Assembly: GCA_945925985.1 (NCBI GenBank)
Contig: CAMELV010000032.1
Span: 1 to 47,325, forward strand
Direction of reading: 5' to 3'
Length of the DNA stretch: 47,325 nucleotides
DNA from: Comamonas sp. lk
GTDB taxonomy: Bacteria; Pseudomonadota; Gammaproteobacteria; Burkholderiales; Burkholderiaceae_C
In this document: positions 45,829-47,325 of the stretch, in pieces
Numbering within the stretch: position 1 is the first letter of the stretch
Layout: each line of letters begins with the position of its first letter
Notes under the pieces: model-generated
Databases searched by the model: none
What the model was told of the DNA's origin: nothing
What the model saw: the letters and a program-made list of their open reading frames with translations, nothing else
Program-made: the position numbers and the translations under genes

Positions 45829-47046
45829 ATGCCCATTCTTGACAAGGTACGGGTGCTGGACCTGACCCGCGTGGTGGCCGGGCCCTGGTGTACCCAGACC
45901 CTGGCCGACCTGGGGGCCGACGTGATCAAGATCGAGCGCCCTGGCGTGGGCGACGACACGCGCAAGGTTGGCCCGTTCGTGACGGGCGCCAATGGTCAAG
46001 TCACTAGCGATTCGGCCTTTTTCATGGGCAGCAACCGGGGCAAGCGCTCGCTCACCCTGGACATCGCTAGCCCGGAAGGCGCCCAACTGGCGCGAGATCT
46101 GGCCGCACAGTCCGACGTGTTCATTGAAAACTACAAGGTAGGCGCACTGGCCCGCTATGGGCTGGACTACGACAGTATCCGCGCCATCAACCCGGCCATC
46201 ATCTACTGCAGCGTGACCGGCTACGGCCAAGACGGCCCTTATGCCCCGCGGCCAGCCTATGACTCGGTGATGCAGGCCATGTGCGGCCTGATGAGCACCT
46301 GCGGCCCGGCCGACGGCGAGCCAGGTGCCGCGCCCATGCGCTCGGCCGTGCCGATTGCCGACATCTTCACCGGGCTGTACGCCGCCATCGGCATCCTGGC
46401 GGCCATCATCCACCGCCGAGATACGGGCGAGGGCCAGTACATTGACGCAGCCATGCTGGACGTGACCACCGCCATCAACGCCCACCTGGCACTGGGCTAC
46501 TTGATGACTGGCAAGGTGCCGCAGCGCCAGGGCAACAACAACCCGATCACCGCGCCCAGCGAGGTGTTCCGCGGAGCCGACGGCCACTTCACCATGTCAG
46601 CGGCCAACGCCGGCCAGTTTGACAGCCTGCTGCGGGTGCTGGGGCTGGACCCCGCCCTGGCGCAGGATGAGCGGTTCCTGACCAACATCACCCGCATCCA
46701 GCACCGGGCCGAACTGCACGCCATTCTTGAGACCAGCACACTGAGCCAGCCCGTGGCGCACTGGATAGAGCGGCTGTCAGCCGCCAACGTGCCCTGCGCA
46801 CCGATCAACAACATGCAGCAGCTGTTTGCCGACCCGCATGTGAAGCACCGCGACCTGGTGCTGCAGGTGCCCCATGGCAGCGGCGTGGATGTGCCGCTGC
46901 TGCGCAGCCCTTTGCACCTGTCAGCCGCACCGGTCGAGCATCGTGCGCCGCCCACGCTAGGACAACACTCGGCCGAGGTACTGCAGGAGCTGCTAGGAAA
47001 AAGCGAGGCTGATATTGACCGCTTGAGGGCAGCTGGGGTGGTTTAG
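45829..47046 (+). CDS. CaiB/BaiF family III CoA-transferase
   Basis: This 405-aa protein has LDKVRVLDLTRVVAGPWCTQTLADLGADVIKIERPGVGDDTRK, FMGSNRGKRSLTLDIASPEG, the FIENYKVGALARYGLDYD region (catalytic Asp expected in the family), SVTGYGQDGPYAPRPAYDSVMQAMCGL and a C-terminal VPLLRSPLHLSAAP...PTLGQHSAEVL. Family III CoA-transferases move CoA between carboxylic acids. In this operon it could activate the carboxylate released by cleavage, as the first step toward beta-oxidation-like breakdown. Its stop codon TAG at 47044-47046 abuts the left end of an IS element, so the original 3' context is broken. Confidence 0.92.
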   Translation: MPILDKVRVLDLTRVVAGPWCTQTLADLGADVIKIERPGVGDDTRKVGPFVTGANGQVTSDSAFFMGSNRGKRSLTLDIASPEGAQLARDLAAQSDVFIENYKVGALARYGLDYDSIRAINPAIIYCSVTGYGQDGPYAPRPAYDSVMQAMCGLMSTCGPADGEPGAAPMRSAVPIADIFTGLYAAIGILAAIIHRRDTGEGQYIDAAMLDVTTAINAHLALGYLMTGKVPQRQGNNNPITAPSEVFRGADGHFTMSAANAGQFDSLLRVLGLDPALAQDERFLTNITRIQHRAELHAILETSTLSQPVAHWIERLSAANVPCAPINNMQQLFADPHVKHRDLVLQVPHGSGVDVPLLRSPLHLSAAPVEHRAPPTLGQHSAEVLQELLGKSEADIDRLRAAGVV

Positions 47047-47325
47047 GGAACCTCTGCAAAACCCCCAGCCACGTCTTGTAGGAACCCCTCTTTTGCTATA
47101 AAATACATAGCATGAAACAAGCCGCCTTACCCCTGAGCCTGAGCGTCAAGAAAACCCGTAAAGCCGCGTTTCTGGAGCAGATGGAGCGGGTGGTGCCGTG
47201 GGCTGAATTGGTCGTACTCATTGCGCCGTACTACCCAGAGGGCAAGAACGGCCGACCACCCTTTCCCTTGGAGACCATGCTGCGCACACACTTCCTGCAG
47301 CTGTGGTTCACCCTGTCTGATCCGG
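47047..47325 (+). mobile_element. IS5-family insertion sequence, left end (partial)
   Basis: A terminal inverted repeat-like sequence GGAACCTCTGCAAAACCCCC begins at 47047, 65 bp before a transposase gene that continues past the right edge. The base quartet before it, TTAG (47043-47046), fits the YTAR target of many IS5-family elements and includes the stop codon of the CoA-transferase. The right end and second target copy lie outside the window. Confidence 0.7.
47112..47325 (+). CDS. IS5-family transposase, N-terminal part
   Basis: The frame is open from the ATG at 47112 to the right edge, giving 71 residues. They contain LSLSVKKTRKAAFLEQMERVVPWAEL, ALIAPYYPEGK-like IAPYYPEGKNGRPPFPLETMLRTHFLQLWFTLSDP, which is the N-terminal (InsH-type, DUF772) region of IS5 transposases; the catalytic DDE domain lies outside. 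A possible TATAAAATA promoter element lies at about 47096-47105. Whether the gene is intact cannot be told. Confidence 0.85.
   Translation, partial: MKQAALPLSLSVKKTRKAAFLEQMERVVPWAELVVLIAPYYPEGKNGRPPFPLETMLRTHFLQLWFTLSDP

Overview
The window reads as an ordinary GC-rich betaproteobacterial chromosome, most likely from a Comamonadaceae-type bacterium (Rhodoferax/Polaromonas-like). The grounds are two Bug/TctC-type solute-binding proteins, the fkpB-ispH and radC neighbourhood, a form IC Calvin cluster with cbbX, and short intergenic repeats of the ATAGCT...CTAGAG...TTT and ATTCCC-N8-GGGAAT types. The genus is an inference. No rRNA or tRNA gene was seen.

Layout. Positions 1-2226 (minus strand) hold ddpX and a dipeptide-binding protein that runs off the left edge. 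Positions 2681-6133 (minus) are a thiamine uptake operon, thiBPQ, behind a TPP riboswitch. Positions 6150-9956 (minus) are housekeeping genes: serS, a threonine dehydratase-like gene, ispH and fkpB. Positions 10040-12427 (plus) hold radC, a Smr-domain gene and a Bug-type binding protein. Positions 12458-19075 hold a truncated hemoglobin overlapping a large FtsX-type permease, gloB, an unrecognised 263-aa protein and a sterol-desaturase-family gene paired with a membrane protein. A LysR gene is divergent at 19189.

Positions 20071-30417 (minus) form a long locus for a periplasmic, quinone-linked, cysteine-type formate dehydrogenase. It has catalytic, iron-sulfur and cytochrome b subunits, FdhD, a TorD-family chaperone, a small Tat-signal protein, a 698-aa multi-cluster ferredoxin, DUF3305 and DUF3306 proteins, a small lipoprotein and a small secreted Ala-rich protein. 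Just upstream is cbbR (30506-31447). Divergent from it, at 31734-39259 (plus), is a Calvin-Benson-Bassham operon: cbbL, cbbS, cbbX, cbbY, fbp, prk, gph and fba. Together the two loci suggest growth on formate, with formate oxidation feeding electrons to respiration and CO2 entering RuBisCO. cbbT, the GAPDH gene, pgk and rpe are not in this cluster.

Positions 39260-40215 carry no convincing gene. They hold two copies, 447 bp apart, of a ~355-bp element that is itself a long nested imperfect palindrome; this is the most unusual DNA structure in the window. Beyond it lies a probable catabolic operon (41310-47046, plus): an atypical thiolase, a carotenoid/stilbene-cleaving oxygenase, an alpha/beta hydrolase, a Bug binding protein and a CaiB-type CoA-transferase. 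It is divergent from a regulator (40216-41148) that is an internal duplication of an HxlR winged helix plus a His-Cys3 putative zinc motif. Two matching AAC-N4-GTT sites lie in the shared promoter. An IS5-family element begins exactly at the stop codon of the last gene and runs off the right edge.
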